Part shown: piece after piece, positions 1 to 6,740 of the stretch | How the letters are laid out: every line of letters starts with the position of its first letter | Numbering within the stretch: position 1 is the first letter of the stretch | Source of the DNA: an uncultured Oscillibacter sp. | GTDB taxonomy: Bacteria > Bacillota > Clostridia > Oscillospirales > Oscillospiraceae | Assembly: GCA_910588005.1 (NCBI GenBank) | Contig: CAJUQM010000046.1 | Span: 1-17,221, forward strand | Length of the DNA stretch: 17,221 nt | Direction: 5' to 3' | Position numbers and translations under genes: made by a program | The notes under the pieces: model-generated | The model's database searches: none | What the model was told of the DNA's origin: nothing | The model's input: only the letters and a program-made list of their open reading frames with translations

Positions 1-214
1 TGTTGGCCACAGACCCGGCGATGGAGGCAAACACCAGGGGCACCACCACACAGAACATCATGTTGATGAACACGGTGCCCAGGGGCTTGATGACGGTGAT
101 TCCGGCGCTTTCCTCCGTGGCGGGCCAGAGCCAGCCCGCGATGCAGCCCAGCACCATGGCGCCCAGCATGATGGCCAGGAACCGGTAGTTTTTTGCAACA
201 GCTTTCTTGTCCAT
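1..214 (-). CDS. Dicarboxylate/amino-acid:cation symporter, N-terminal part (cut by window edge)
   Basis: Only the first 71 codons are present; the gene continues past the left edge. The protein starts MDKKAVAKNYRF and shows a first membrane segment at about residues 11-30. It then has the pattern KPLGTVFINMMF followed by VVPLVFASIAGS, which is typical of the start of the DAACS (GltP/GltT/DctA) family. These are inner-membrane carriers that import C4-dicarboxylates, glutamate/aspartate or neutral amino acids with sodium or protons. The substrate cannot be told from this fragment. The ATG at 214 is chosen because GAGAGGAG lies seven bases before it. About 107 bases upstream of the start is the predicted transcription start of a -24/-12 promoter, and the next gene upstream encodes a sigma-54 activator, so I infer this transporter is its target. 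Confidence 0.85.
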   Translation of the reverse strand, partial: MDKKAVAKNYRFLAIMLGAMVLGCIAGWLWPATEESAGITVIKPLGTVFINMMFCVVVPLVFASIAGSVAN

Positions 215-331
215 AATGACTCCTCTCATTTCTCTCGTTTGCGGACAGATTTGGTTGATTTTTCTGCGTTCCCCCGCCCGGGTGCGGCCGGGGATTTCCC
301 CTGCGGTTTGGATTCTGCCGCCAAGAATAAA

Positions 332-347
332 AGCAAAATATGTGCCA
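332..347 (-). promoter_or_regulatory. Sigma-54 (-24/-12) promoter for the symporter gene
   Basis: On the minus strand this reads TGGCACATATTTTGCT. The sigma-54 consensus is TGGCAC-N5-TTGCW, and the invariant GG and GC are separated by exactly ten bases as required. Transcription should start about 12 bases past the GC, near 321, giving a leader of about 107 bases before the symporter ATG at 214. A gene for a sigma-54-dependent activator lies just upstream, which strongly supports the reading. Confidence 0.85.
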
Positions 348-427
348 AAAAAGAGAAAAGAGAAGAAATCTGTCGAATTTTACAAAGCCAATGCCTGAGA
401 TTTTACCATTACAACAGAGTTTTGCCA

Positions 428-443
428 ATATTCAGTGGAATAT
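428..443. promoter_or_regulatory. Candidate upstream activator site (inverted repeat)
   Basis: ATATTC and GAATAT face each other across four bases (AGTG). The centre lies about 114 bases upstream of the predicted sigma-54 transcription start near 321, in the range where bacterial enhancer-binding proteins usually bind. Nothing in the sequence proves that the neighbouring activator binds here, and a 6-bp repeat could arise by chance. Confidence 0.35.
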
Positions 444-470
444 AAGTGGAGAGGGCGGAAATCAAAGCAA

Positions 471-517
471 AAACAGTTCTGATTTCGGGACTGCTTTTCC
501 TGAAATCAGAACTGTTT
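471..517 (-). terminator. Long perfect inverted repeat: terminator of the sigma-54 activator gene, or an activator-binding dyad
   Basis: The arms 471-486 and 502-517 are perfectly complementary over 16 bases and enclose 15 bases, which can add three more pairs inside. On the minus strand the stem starts about 20 bases past the activator stop codon and is followed by CTGTTTTTGCTTTGATTT, so it can act as an intrinsic terminator. The stem is unusually AT-rich for this genome. Its centre is about 173 bases upstream of the sigma-54 transcription start, so an enhancer role is also possible. Confidence 0.65.
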
Positions 518-537
518 ACAGAAAACGGAAACTCCGC

Positions 538-2367
538 CTACTCGATCCGGTATTCCTTCAGCTTGCCGTAAAACACGGTCTTGGACAGCCCCAGCTCCTC
601 CATGGCCCGCACCCGGCTGCCGCCGCAATGGGCAAGGGTCTGGCGGATGATCTTCTCCTCCTCCAGCCGCAGGCGCTCTCGCAAAGTCATGGGGACGGAG
701 GGCCGCTCCAGGCGGATGTGCTCGGCGTAGATGATGTCGGACTCGGAGAGGGCGGCGGCGCTCTCCAGCACGTTTTCCAGCTCCCGGATGTTCCCCGGCC
801 AGTCATAGGAGAGGAGCTTGTTCACAGCCTCCCCGGAGAGGACCTTTTTGGGCATGTCGTATTTCTGGAGAATTTTCTCCATCAGATGGTCAATGAGGAA
901 GCAGACGTCCTCCTGACAGTTCCGCAGGGAGGGCAGCTCCAGGGAGAAGGCGCTGAGCCGGTAGTACAGGTCCTGGCGAAACTGCCCGGCGGCCACCTTT
1001 TCCCGCAGGTTGCAGTTCGTGGCGGCCAGAATGCGCACATCCACGGGGAGGAGGCGGGTGGAACCCACCCGGCAGACCACCTTGTCCTGAATGGCCCGCA
1101 GCAGCTTTGCCTGGATATCCAAGGGGATCTCGCCGATCTCGTCCAGGAAGATGGTGCCGCCGTCCGCCTCCTCAAAAAAACCGGCCCGGCCCTTGGGATC
1201 TGCGCCGGTAAAGGCGCCGCCCATGTAGCCAAACATCTCGCTTTCAAAAAGAGAGGGGGCGATGGTGGAGCAGTCCACGGTGACAAAGGCTCCCTTGCGG
1301 GGCTGTGCGCGGGCAAACGTCTGGGCCATGTAGCTCTTGCCGGTTCCGCTCTCCCCGGTGATCAGCACATTGCAATCCAGCTGAGAGAGCTTGTAGGCCC
1401 GGTGGCGCACCTCCGCCGTAGCAACACCTCCGCCGAAGAGAGAGGCAAATTCGCTCTCCTCCGGGCGCTGGGCCTGTTCCCGCTCCCGGTAACGCCGTTC
1501 GGCGGATTTGATGGCGTTGTTCCGCTCTTGAATGGTGACCCGGATGTCCTCAATGTTCCGAAATTTTACGATCACGCCGCTGAGTTCCCCGGCGCTGTCC
1601 GTAACGGGCAGGATGGAGGCCACCAGTTCATAGCCGTTGATCTCATAGGGCATATCCCGAAACTCCGGGGCCTGGCCGGTCATCACCTGGTCCAGGTGCC
1701 GCTCGAACAGAGCGCCTTCGAAAAACTCCCGGAAGTAATACCCGGTCACCTTGATCTCAGAACCGGGGCTTTTGCCGGTGAAGGAGCCGCCCCGCAGCAG
1801 ATTCCCGATGCCCTCCCTCCGGGCGGAATAGCCTTTTTCCTCCCAGAATTTCACCTGACCGGTTCTGCCGTCCAGAACCACCATCTGGCCGATGCACCAA
1901 AAATAGTCGATGGCGTAAGTGACGTCTCCCACGGTTACCGAGGACTCTCTGCCGTCGATGAACACCCGGATGGGGATCTCCTGATTGCCAGGCATTGGCC
2001 AGACGGCAGACAGCTCCAGCGTCTCGGCGTCTCCGCCGGGCAGGAATTTGTAAACCGGCCGGCTGTCGGAGGTATTAAACAGCCCCACTGCTGCAATCCG
2101 GTCCCCGGCGCGGAGCTTCCGGTCCCGGATATTCAGCCGTTCCAGGTCGGCAGGGGCCAGATTTCCGTCGTCGGACCCGATGGAGGTGTCGGCGATGATG
2201 ACAAGATCCCCGGCCTCCAGCCGCCCGGGGCCGTGGGAGAACTGGCTGTGGTTGAACAGGCCGAAGTAGTCCTTGGTCTGCTGGTTGATATGGGTGATGG
2301 TGCCCTCCCGGTCCAGGGTGAACATGGCCTGGGAGGAGGCCTCCATAATACTTTGCAGCATGTCCAT
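538..2367 (-). CDS. Sigma-54-dependent transcriptional activator (PAS / AAA+ / Fis-type HTH)
   Basis: 609 residues. An N-terminal PAS-like segment (about 1-40, AMFTLDREGTITHINQQ) is followed by a middle part I do not recognise (about 45-200) and a second PAS-like segment (about 225-275). The AAA+ domain has Walker A GESGTGKS (338-345), an intact GAFTGA sigma-54 contact loop (384-389), Walker B TIFLDE (405-410) and YDWPGNIRELEN (521-532). A Fis-type helix-turn-helix fills about 570-609. The ATG at 2367 is chosen over a longer reading from 2505 because AAAGGAG lies about ten bases before it and the upstream part is low-quality leader sequence. This class remodels sigma-54 RNA polymerase using ATP. 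The -24/-12 promoter of the adjacent symporter gene is the obvious target. The PAS domains suggest it senses a small molecule; there is no response-regulator receiver domain. Confidence 0.93.
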   Translation of the reverse strand: MDMLQSIMEASSQAMFTLDREGTITHINQQTKDYFGLFNHSQFSHGPGRLEAGDLVIIADTSIGSDDGNLAPADLERLNIRDRKLRAGDRIAAVGLFNTSDSRPVYKFLPGGDAETLELSAVWPMPGNQEIPIRVFIDGRESSVTVGDVTYAIDYFWCIGQMVVLDGRTGQVKFWEEKGYSARREGIGNLLRGGSFTGKSPGSEIKVTGYYFREFFEGALFERHLDQVMTGQAPEFRDMPYEINGYELVASILPVTDSAGELSGVIVKFRNIEDIRVTIQERNNAIKSAERRYREREQAQRPEESEFASLFGGGVATAEVRHRAYKLSQLDCNVLITGESGTGKSYMAQTFARAQPRKGAFVTVDCSTIAPSLFESEMFGYMGGAFTGADPKGRAGFFEEADGGTIFLDEIGEIPLDIQAKLLRAIQDKVVCRVGSTRLLPVDVRILAATNCNLREKVAAGQFRQDLYYRLSAFSLELPSLRNCQEDVCFLIDHLMEKILQKYDMPKKVLSGEAVNKLLSYDWPGNIRELENVLESAAALSESDIIYAEHIRLERPSVPMTLRERLRLEEEKIIRQTLAHCGGSRVRAMEELGLSKTVFYGKLKEYRIE

Positions 2368-2417
2368 GCTCTGAAGCTCCTTTCCATGCCCGCGTTTTAG
2401 AGATGACCGTGAAAGCC

Positions 2418-2454
2418 GCGGGCCTCTGCCGGATCTGACCTGGCAGAGGCCCGC
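2418..2454 (-). promoter_or_regulatory. GC-rich leader hairpin ahead of the sigma-54 activator gene
   Basis: Arms 2418-2430 and 2442-2454 (GCGGGCCTCTGCC and its exact complement) form a 13-bp perfect stem with an 11-base loop. On the minus strand it is followed by GGCTTTCACGG, with no real U-tract, so it is a poor intrinsic terminator for recD2. It lies inside the predicted leader of the activator mRNA, 50 bases before the start codon, and could stabilise or attenuate that transcript. Confidence 0.6.
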
Positions 2455-2493
2455 AGGCGGATTCAGCGGCGCCGGTTCCCGCAACAATGCAGG

Positions 2494-2506
2494 TGTGATA
2501 TACACA
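2494..2506. promoter_or_regulatory. Palindrome at the predicted transcription start of the activator gene
   Basis: TGTGATATACACA is a TGTG-N5-CACA dyad, resembling sites of Crp/Fnr-type regulators. It starts right at the -10 box and covers the predicted start of transcription, which is a repressor-like position. The binding protein is unknown. Confidence 0.4.
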
Positions 2507-2534
2507 TTTTAGTTTTGGGGGGCGGGCTTGTCAA
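2506..2534 (-). promoter_or_regulatory. Sigma-A promoter of the sigma-54 activator gene
   Basis: The minus strand has a perfect -35 TTGACA (2529-2534), a 17-base spacer and -10 TAAAAT (2506-2511). The -10 overlaps the TAA stop codon of recD2. Transcription would begin near 2499, giving a leader of about 130 bases before the ATG at 2367. Confidence 0.7.
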
Positions 2535-4797
2535 TACCGGCCGCTGCCCCCGCCGATTTGCCGCCGGCGGACTGGGGGAGGGACAGGGTCTCCTCGCCGC
2601 TGTGGGCCAGGCGCCACCGCAGGCCGGAGTACCGCCGCTGCTGGCGGTCGTTGGCGGCCATGGCGCGAATGGCGGCATCGTCCCCCACCACGACTAAAAG
2701 CTCCCGGGCGCGGGTCAGAGCGGTGTACAGCACGCCCCGCACCATCAAGGACTGGGCGGACGGCATGGCCGCCAGCACCGCGCAGCGGTACTCGCTGCCC
2801 TGGGCCTTGTGGACGGTGACGGCATAGGCCAGCTCCAGCTCACTGAGCTGCTCCACGCCGTAGACCGCCTGCCGCCCGTCGTCAAAGGCCAGCTCCAGCA
2901 TTTCCCCGGAGGGGTCGATTTTTGAAATTTTTCCCATATCGCCATTGAAGATGCCGGTTCCCACGGTGCCGTCGTTTCTCTCCCAGATGACGTCGTAGTC
3001 GTTACGGGTCTGCATAATCCGGTCGCCCTCCCGAAACAGCCGCTCGCCCCATAGAAGCTCCCGCTTGTCCGGCGATTTGGGATTCAGCGCCTCCTGGAGG
3101 CAGCCGTTAAGGCGGATGGTGCCGCTGGCGCCTTTTCGCATGGGGGAGAGCACTTGGATCTGATCCGCAGGAACGCCCATATTGTCCGGCAGGCGGGTTT
3201 TACACAGCTCTACCACCGTGGAGACCGCCCGCTCCGCCTCCCGGCGGCAGAGGAAGAAAAAATCACCTTGGTCATTGGTGAGCCTGGGGGGCTGGCCTAG
3301 GTTCACAGCGTGGGCATTGCGGATGATGGCAGACTGCTCCGCCTGGCGGAAGATCTCCCGCAAGGACACCGTCTCCACTCTGCCGCTGCGGATCAGGTCG
3401 GAGAATACATTCCCCGCGCCAACGGAGGGCAGTTGGTCCGAGTCTCCCACCAGAACCAGACGGGTACCGGGCCGCAGGGACCGCAGCAGGGCGGAGAACA
3501 GCGGCAGGTCCACCATGCTCATCTCGTCCACAATTACCGCGTCCGCCTCCAGCGGCTCTTTCTCTGTCTTGGAAAAGACCGGTTCATGGGTGCTCTCATC
3601 CCACTTTACCCCCAGCAGGCGGTGGATGGTCTGGGACTCCAGATCTGTCAGTTCGCTCATGCGCTTGGCGGCGCGGCCCGTAGGAGCCGCCAGCACCGTG
3701 TCCAGCCCCATCCGCCGGAACAGGGCCACAATGCCCCGCACCGTGGTGGTCTTGCCGGTGCCGGGGCCGCCGGTGAGGATCAGCACTCCCGCCCTGGCGG
3801 CCAGCTGTACCGCTTGGCGCTGCTGGGGAGCGTAGGTGACGCCCTGCTCCTGCTCAATCTCCCGGACCGTCCGCTCTGCGGCGCGGTTTTCGTCAGTGTC
3901 CGCCGCCAGCAGGGCGTTCAGCCGGGCGCAGGCGGAGACCTCTGCCTCCCACAGCCGCCGGAGATAGCAGGCGTCCACCTTGGCGACATGCTCTTGCACC
4001 ACCGCGCCCCGGTCCAGCAGGCTGTCCAGAGCCAGTTCCACGAGTTCGGGACCGCAGTCCAGCAGGCGGCAGGTGGCGTCGGTCAGCTTCTCCCTTGGGA
4101 GAAAGACGTGGCCGTTGTTTTCGTTGTGGCTTAGCTCATAGAGCACCGCGGCCTCCACCCGGCAGCCGCTGTCGGCGGAGAGTCCCAGCCCCATGGCAAT
4201 CTCATCGGCGGCGGAGAACTCCACACCGCAGCCGCCGTCCGCCAGCAGGTAGGGATTCTCCCGCACCATTTCCAATGCTGCGCCGCCATACAGCCGCCGC
4301 AGGCGCATGGCCAGCACCGGCGGCAGCTGGTATTGGGCTAGAAATGCCATCAGCCGCCGCAGTCCCATGTGCTGGCGGAAGCTTCCGGCGATCTCCTGGG
4401 CCTTTTTGGCGGTAATCCCCTTGATCAGGTTTAGCCGCTCCGGTTCCCGCTCCAGAATATCCAGGGTCTGCGTGCCAAAGCGGTCCACGATGCGCCGGGC
4501 GGTGGCAGGCCCCACGCCTTTGCAAATTCCGGAGGAGAGATAACTGAAGATCTCCTCCTCGTCCGCCGGCAGTGACCGCTCCAGTTCTGTGGCCCGCAGC
4601 TGCTCTCCGTGCTGGGGATGGGTCTCCCACACGCCGGAGGCCGTCAGATGCTCTCCCGGGGCCACACAGGGGATGCACCCCACCACCGTGACCACCTCCC
4701 CCTCGACTGTCAGGAGGCGGAGGACGGTATAGCCGTTTTCGGGATTTTGAAAGATAACGCTATGTACGGTCCCTTCACAGCAGGTCACGTCTTCCAT
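2509..4797 (-). CDS. recD2: RecD2-type ATP-dependent DNA helicase (SF1B)
   Basis: 762 residues, the usual RecD2 length. An N-terminal OB-like part is followed by helix-hairpin-helix motifs (GVGPATARRIVDRFG about 94-108, IKGITAKKAQEI about 125-136). The helicase core has Walker A GGPGTGKT (343-350), Walker B VIVDEMSM (421-428), GDSDQLPSVGAGN (451-463), VHKAQGSE (662-669) and YTALTRAR (691-698). RecD2 unwinds DNA 5' to 3' and acts in repair and recombination, without RecBC partners in Bacillota. The frame stays open upstream to 5151, but that part is arginine/proline-rich and overlaps another gene, so I start at MEDV, 12 bases after AGAAGG. The gene follows a small membrane protein gene by 20 bases, probably in one operon. 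Its stop codon is embedded in the next gene's promoter. Confidence 0.95.
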   Translation of the reverse strand: MEDVTCCEGTVHSVIFQNPENGYTVLRLLTVEGEVVTVVGCIPCVAPGEHLTASGVWETHPQHGEQLRATELERSLPADEEEIFSYLSSGICKGVGPATARRIVDRFGTQTLDILEREPERLNLIKGITAKKAQEIAGSFRQHMGLRRLMAFLAQYQLPPVLAMRLRRLYGGAALEMVRENPYLLADGGCGVEFSAADEIAMGLGLSADSGCRVEAAVLYELSHNENNGHVFLPREKLTDATCRLLDCGPELVELALDSLLDRGAVVQEHVAKVDACYLRRLWEAEVSACARLNALLAADTDENRAAERTVREIEQEQGVTYAPQQRQAVQLAARAGVLILTGGPGTGKTTTVRGIVALFRRMGLDTVLAAPTGRAAKRMSELTDLESQTIHRLLGVKWDESTHEPVFSKTEKEPLEADAVIVDEMSMVDLPLFSALLRSLRPGTRLVLVGDSDQLPSVGAGNVFSDLIRSGRVETVSLREIFRQAEQSAIIRNAHAVNLGQPPRLTNDQGDFFFLCRREAERAVSTVVELCKTRLPDNMGVPADQIQVLSPMRKGASGTIRLNGCLQEALNPKSPDKRELLWGERLFREGDRIMQTRNDYDVIWERNDGTVGTGIFNGDMGKISKIDPSGEMLELAFDDGRQAVYGVEQLSELELAYAVTVHKAQGSEYRCAVLAAMPSAQSLMVRGVLYTALTRARELLVVVGDDAAIRAMAANDRQQRRYSGLRWRLAHSGEETLSLPQSAGGKSAGAAAGIDKPAPQN

Positions 4798-4817
4798 GGC
4801 TTTTATACCTTCTTGTC

Positions 4818-5141
4818 TCAGTTCATTTGAAATTCTCCGCCGTCTACCAGGGCGGCGTTTTTCCCCCGGTCCGCCAGATACTGGGCCAGCCGGCGGGCGT
4901 CGGGGGTGAGGCCGCAGTCCGCCAGAACGATCTTCGCGCCGGATAACTGGCCCTGTACCCGGCGGAGTTCCCGTACGTCCGACTCCATAGCCAGCGCCTC
5001 GCCGCGGAGGGGAAGGACCAGCAGAAGACCGGGAATCATGGGCCGGCCCGCGTGAAAGATGGCGCCGGCCACCAGCCAAACCACGGTGGTGAGGCCTACG
5101 GCGGCGAGGAATGCGATGCAGCCGTCTTGCAGTAACATCAT
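4818..5141 (-). CDS. Small membrane-anchored protein of unknown function
   Basis: 107 residues, starting MMLLQDGC. One hydrophobic segment at about 8-30 (IAFLAAVGLTTVVWLVAGAIF) is followed by a soluble tail of about 75 residues that looks alpha/beta (RPMIPGLLLVLPL, then GAKIVLADCGLTPDARRLAQYL). I do not recognise the family. The gene is convincing because it has a strong ribosome site, GAGGTGAT five bases before ATG, and because the alternative reading in this stretch, an extension of recD2, is compositionally poor. It lies 20 bases ahead of recD2, so the two are probably co-transcribed. It carries the same CATAGnnT-N6-GAGGTGA start signal as yqfC and the LysM-GH18 spore lysin gene, so I infer expression in sporulation. 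Confidence 0.75.
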   Translation of the reverse strand: MMLLQDGCIAFLAAVGLTTVVWLVAGAIFHAGRPMIPGLLLVLPLRGEALAMESDVRELRRVQGQLSGAKIVLADCGLTPDARRLAQYLADRGKNAALVDGGEFQMN

Positions 5142-5146
5142 GGTAA

Positions 5147-5168
5147 ATCACCTCAAGAACAGCCTATG
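5147..5168 (-). promoter_or_regulatory. Composite start element: CATAGGCT (sigma-E-like -10) plus GAGGTGAT ribosome site
   Basis: Minus-strand CATAGGCT (5161-5168) is followed by six bases and GAGGTGAT (5147-5154), then five bases to the ATG at 5141. The same layout precedes yqfC and the LysM-GH18 gene. No good -35 (KMATATT) is visible at 14-15 bases, so the promoter reading is tentative; the ribosome site itself is clear. Confidence 0.45.
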
Positions 5169-5259
5169 CGGGGAGGGCCGGGTTTGCCCCTGGGCCGGAT
5201 GGGGGCCTTCTGGACCCGCCCGGCGGACGGAATTCGCCGGTCTTATAAGGGGGACGAGC

Positions 5260-5748
5260 CTACCGGGCGATCCCCAATTCGGAGAGAATACTTTCCTCCC
5301 TCTCCCGCATCTGCGCTTTCATGGGTCCCTCGTCCAGGTGGTCATACCCCAGCAGGTGGAGCACGGAGTGCACCACCAGGTATGCCAGCTCCCGGCGGCC
5401 CGAGTGCCCGTACTCCTTTGCCTGCGCCGCCACATGCTCCATGGAGATCACCATGTCTCCCAGGGGCACCAGCCCTGTGCCGGGGTCGGCGTCCTCCGCC
5501 TCCGGCAGCTCCCCGGGGAGGAGGCTGAAGGCCGGGAAGCTCAGCACGTCTGTGGGCCTGTCCACTTCCCGCATCTCCCGGTTCAGGCGGTGGATTTCCG
5601 CGTCATTGGTGACGAGCACGTCTACTTCGCAGGGAAAGCAGACGCCCTCTGCCGCCAGTGCTGTGCGGATAACCTTGCGGATAAAGGCAATCCGGCTCTC
5701 GCTGACGCCGGGGACGCTGGCGGTGACGGGAATATAGTGCCGCCTCAT
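5260..5748 (-). CDS. ybeY: Endoribonuclease YbeY (16S rRNA maturation/quality control)
   Basis: 162 residues, normal for the family. The zinc-binding signature HxxxHxxxxxH is present as HSVLHLLGYDH, with H127, H131 and H137. The conserved stretch RPTDVLSFP (64-72) and the LGDMVIS strand (96-102) are also typical. YbeY is a metal-dependent RNase that acts on rRNA and defective ribosomes. Its ATG overlaps the phoH stop by four bases (ATGA), so the two are translationally coupled. In Bacillus pgpH usually separates phoH and ybeY; here it is absent. The usual downstream dgkA, cdd and era are also not here: the next gene is the unknown membrane protein, after about 118 bases. Confidence 0.96.
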   Translation of the reverse strand: MRRHYIPVTASVPGVSESRIAFIRKVIRTALAAEGVCFPCEVDVLVTNDAEIHRLNREMREVDRPTDVLSFPAFSLLPGELPEAEDADPGTGLVPLGDMVISMEHVAAQAKEYGHSGRRELAYLVVHSVLHLLGYDHLDEGPMKAQMREREESILSELGIAR

Positions 5749-6728
5749 TTCCGTCTCCCCCTATCCCTGTTATTCCGGCTCTCGTAATCCTCGTAGGCCT
5801 GGACGATCCGCTGGACCATGACGTGGCGCACCACGTCGGCATTGGTTAGCTGGCAGATCCCGATGCCCTCCACGTTTTTCAGCACCCGCATGGCCTCCCG
5901 GAGACCGGAGGTCTTGCCGTCGGGCAGGTCGATCTGGGTGGCGTCGCCGGTGATGACGATCTTGGAGCCAAAGCCCAGCCGGGTTAAGAACATCTTCATC
6001 TGCTCCCGGCTGGTGTTCTGGGCCTCGTCCAAGATGATAAAGCTGTCGTCCAGGGTCCGGCCCCGCATATAAGCCAGGGGAGCCACCTCGATATTGCCCC
6101 GCTCCAGGTACTTTTGATAGGTCTCCGCCCCCAGCATGTCGAAGAGGGCGTCGTACAGGGGGCGGAGGTAGGGGTCCACCTTGGACTGGAGGTCGCCGGG
6201 CAGAAAGCCCAGCCGCTCACCCGCCTCCACGGCGGGGCGGGTGAGGATGATGCGGTTTACCTGCTTATCCCGGAAGGCCTGGACGGCCGCGGCCACGGCC
6301 AGATAGGTCTTGCCGGTGCCTGCCGGTCCCACGCCGATGGTGACGGTGTTTTTGAGAACAGACTGGATATACTCCTTCTGCCCAATGGTCTTGGGCTTGA
6401 TGGGGCGGCCTTTGGCGGAGATGCACAGCACGTCGCCGGTGAGTTCCGCGATCTGGCCCTCCTTCCCCGCCCGGACCAGGTTGATGACGTAGCGCACATT
6501 CTGTTCGCCGATGGCCTCCCCCCGGCTGGAGAGCGTCAGAAGGGCCTGAATGGCCTTGCAGGCGGGCATGGTGTCCTCCGGTTCGCCGTTGACCCGCAGC
6601 TCCCCGTCCCGGTTGGTCACCGTGACGGAGAATTCCTGTTCCAAGAGACGGATGTTCTCGTCAAAAGAGCCGAAGATGTTTACGGCCTGCTCCAGCCGTT
6701 CGATGCTGATTCTCTGTTCCAAATCCAT
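5745..6728 (-). CDS. phoH: PhoH-family ATPase
   Basis: 327 residues, typical PhoH-like length. A short N-terminal region (about 1-100) precedes a P-loop domain with Walker A GPAGTGKT (134-141), the PhoH signature TRPAVEAGERLGFLPGD (163-179), Walker B FIILDEAQN (230-238) and GDATQIDLP (261-269). These cytoplasmic ATPases are linked to RNA metabolism, largely by their constant association with ybeY; the precise reaction is not settled. The start at 6728 has AGGAG only three bases before ATG, a tight spacing, but no better start follows nearby. The gene begins 12 bases after yqfD ends and runs into ybeY with a four-base overlap, so it belongs to the yqfC-yqfD-phoH-ybeY transcript. Confidence 0.96.
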   Translation of the reverse strand: MDLEQRISIERLEQAVNIFGSFDENIRLLEQEFSVTVTNRDGELRVNGEPEDTMPACKAIQALLTLSSRGEAIGEQNVRYVINLVRAGKEGQIAELTGDVLCISAKGRPIKPKTIGQKEYIQSVLKNTVTIGVGPAGTGKTYLAVAAAVQAFRDKQVNRIILTRPAVEAGERLGFLPGDLQSKVDPYLRPLYDALFDMLGAETYQKYLERGNIEVAPLAYMRGRTLDDSFIILDEAQNTSREQMKMFLTRLGFGSKIVITGDATQIDLPDGKTSGLREAMRVLKNVEGIGICQLTNADVVRHVMVQRIVQAYEDYESRNNRDRGRRK

Positions 6729-6740
6729 TCACTCCTGTAT

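Noticed and set aside
340..2400. Plus-strand open frame of 686 codons opposite the sigma-54 activator gene
   Set aside because: It mirrors the activator gene, has no recognisable domain, and is rich in Gly/Leu/Pro/His as expected of an antisense frame in GC-rich DNA.
2418..2454. Standard rho-independent terminator for recD2
   Set aside because: The stem is strong but no U-tract follows it on the minus strand; a leader structure for the activator mRNA fits better.
2368..2505. N-terminal extension of the sigma-54 activator to 2505
   Set aside because: The extension translates the leader hairpin and begins within the predicted promoter; a proper ribosome site lies before 2367.
4798..5151. N-terminal extension of RecD2 to 5151
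   Set aside because: The extra 118 residues are Arg/Pro/Gly-rich, overlap a better-supported small membrane protein gene and are not part of the RecD2 family.
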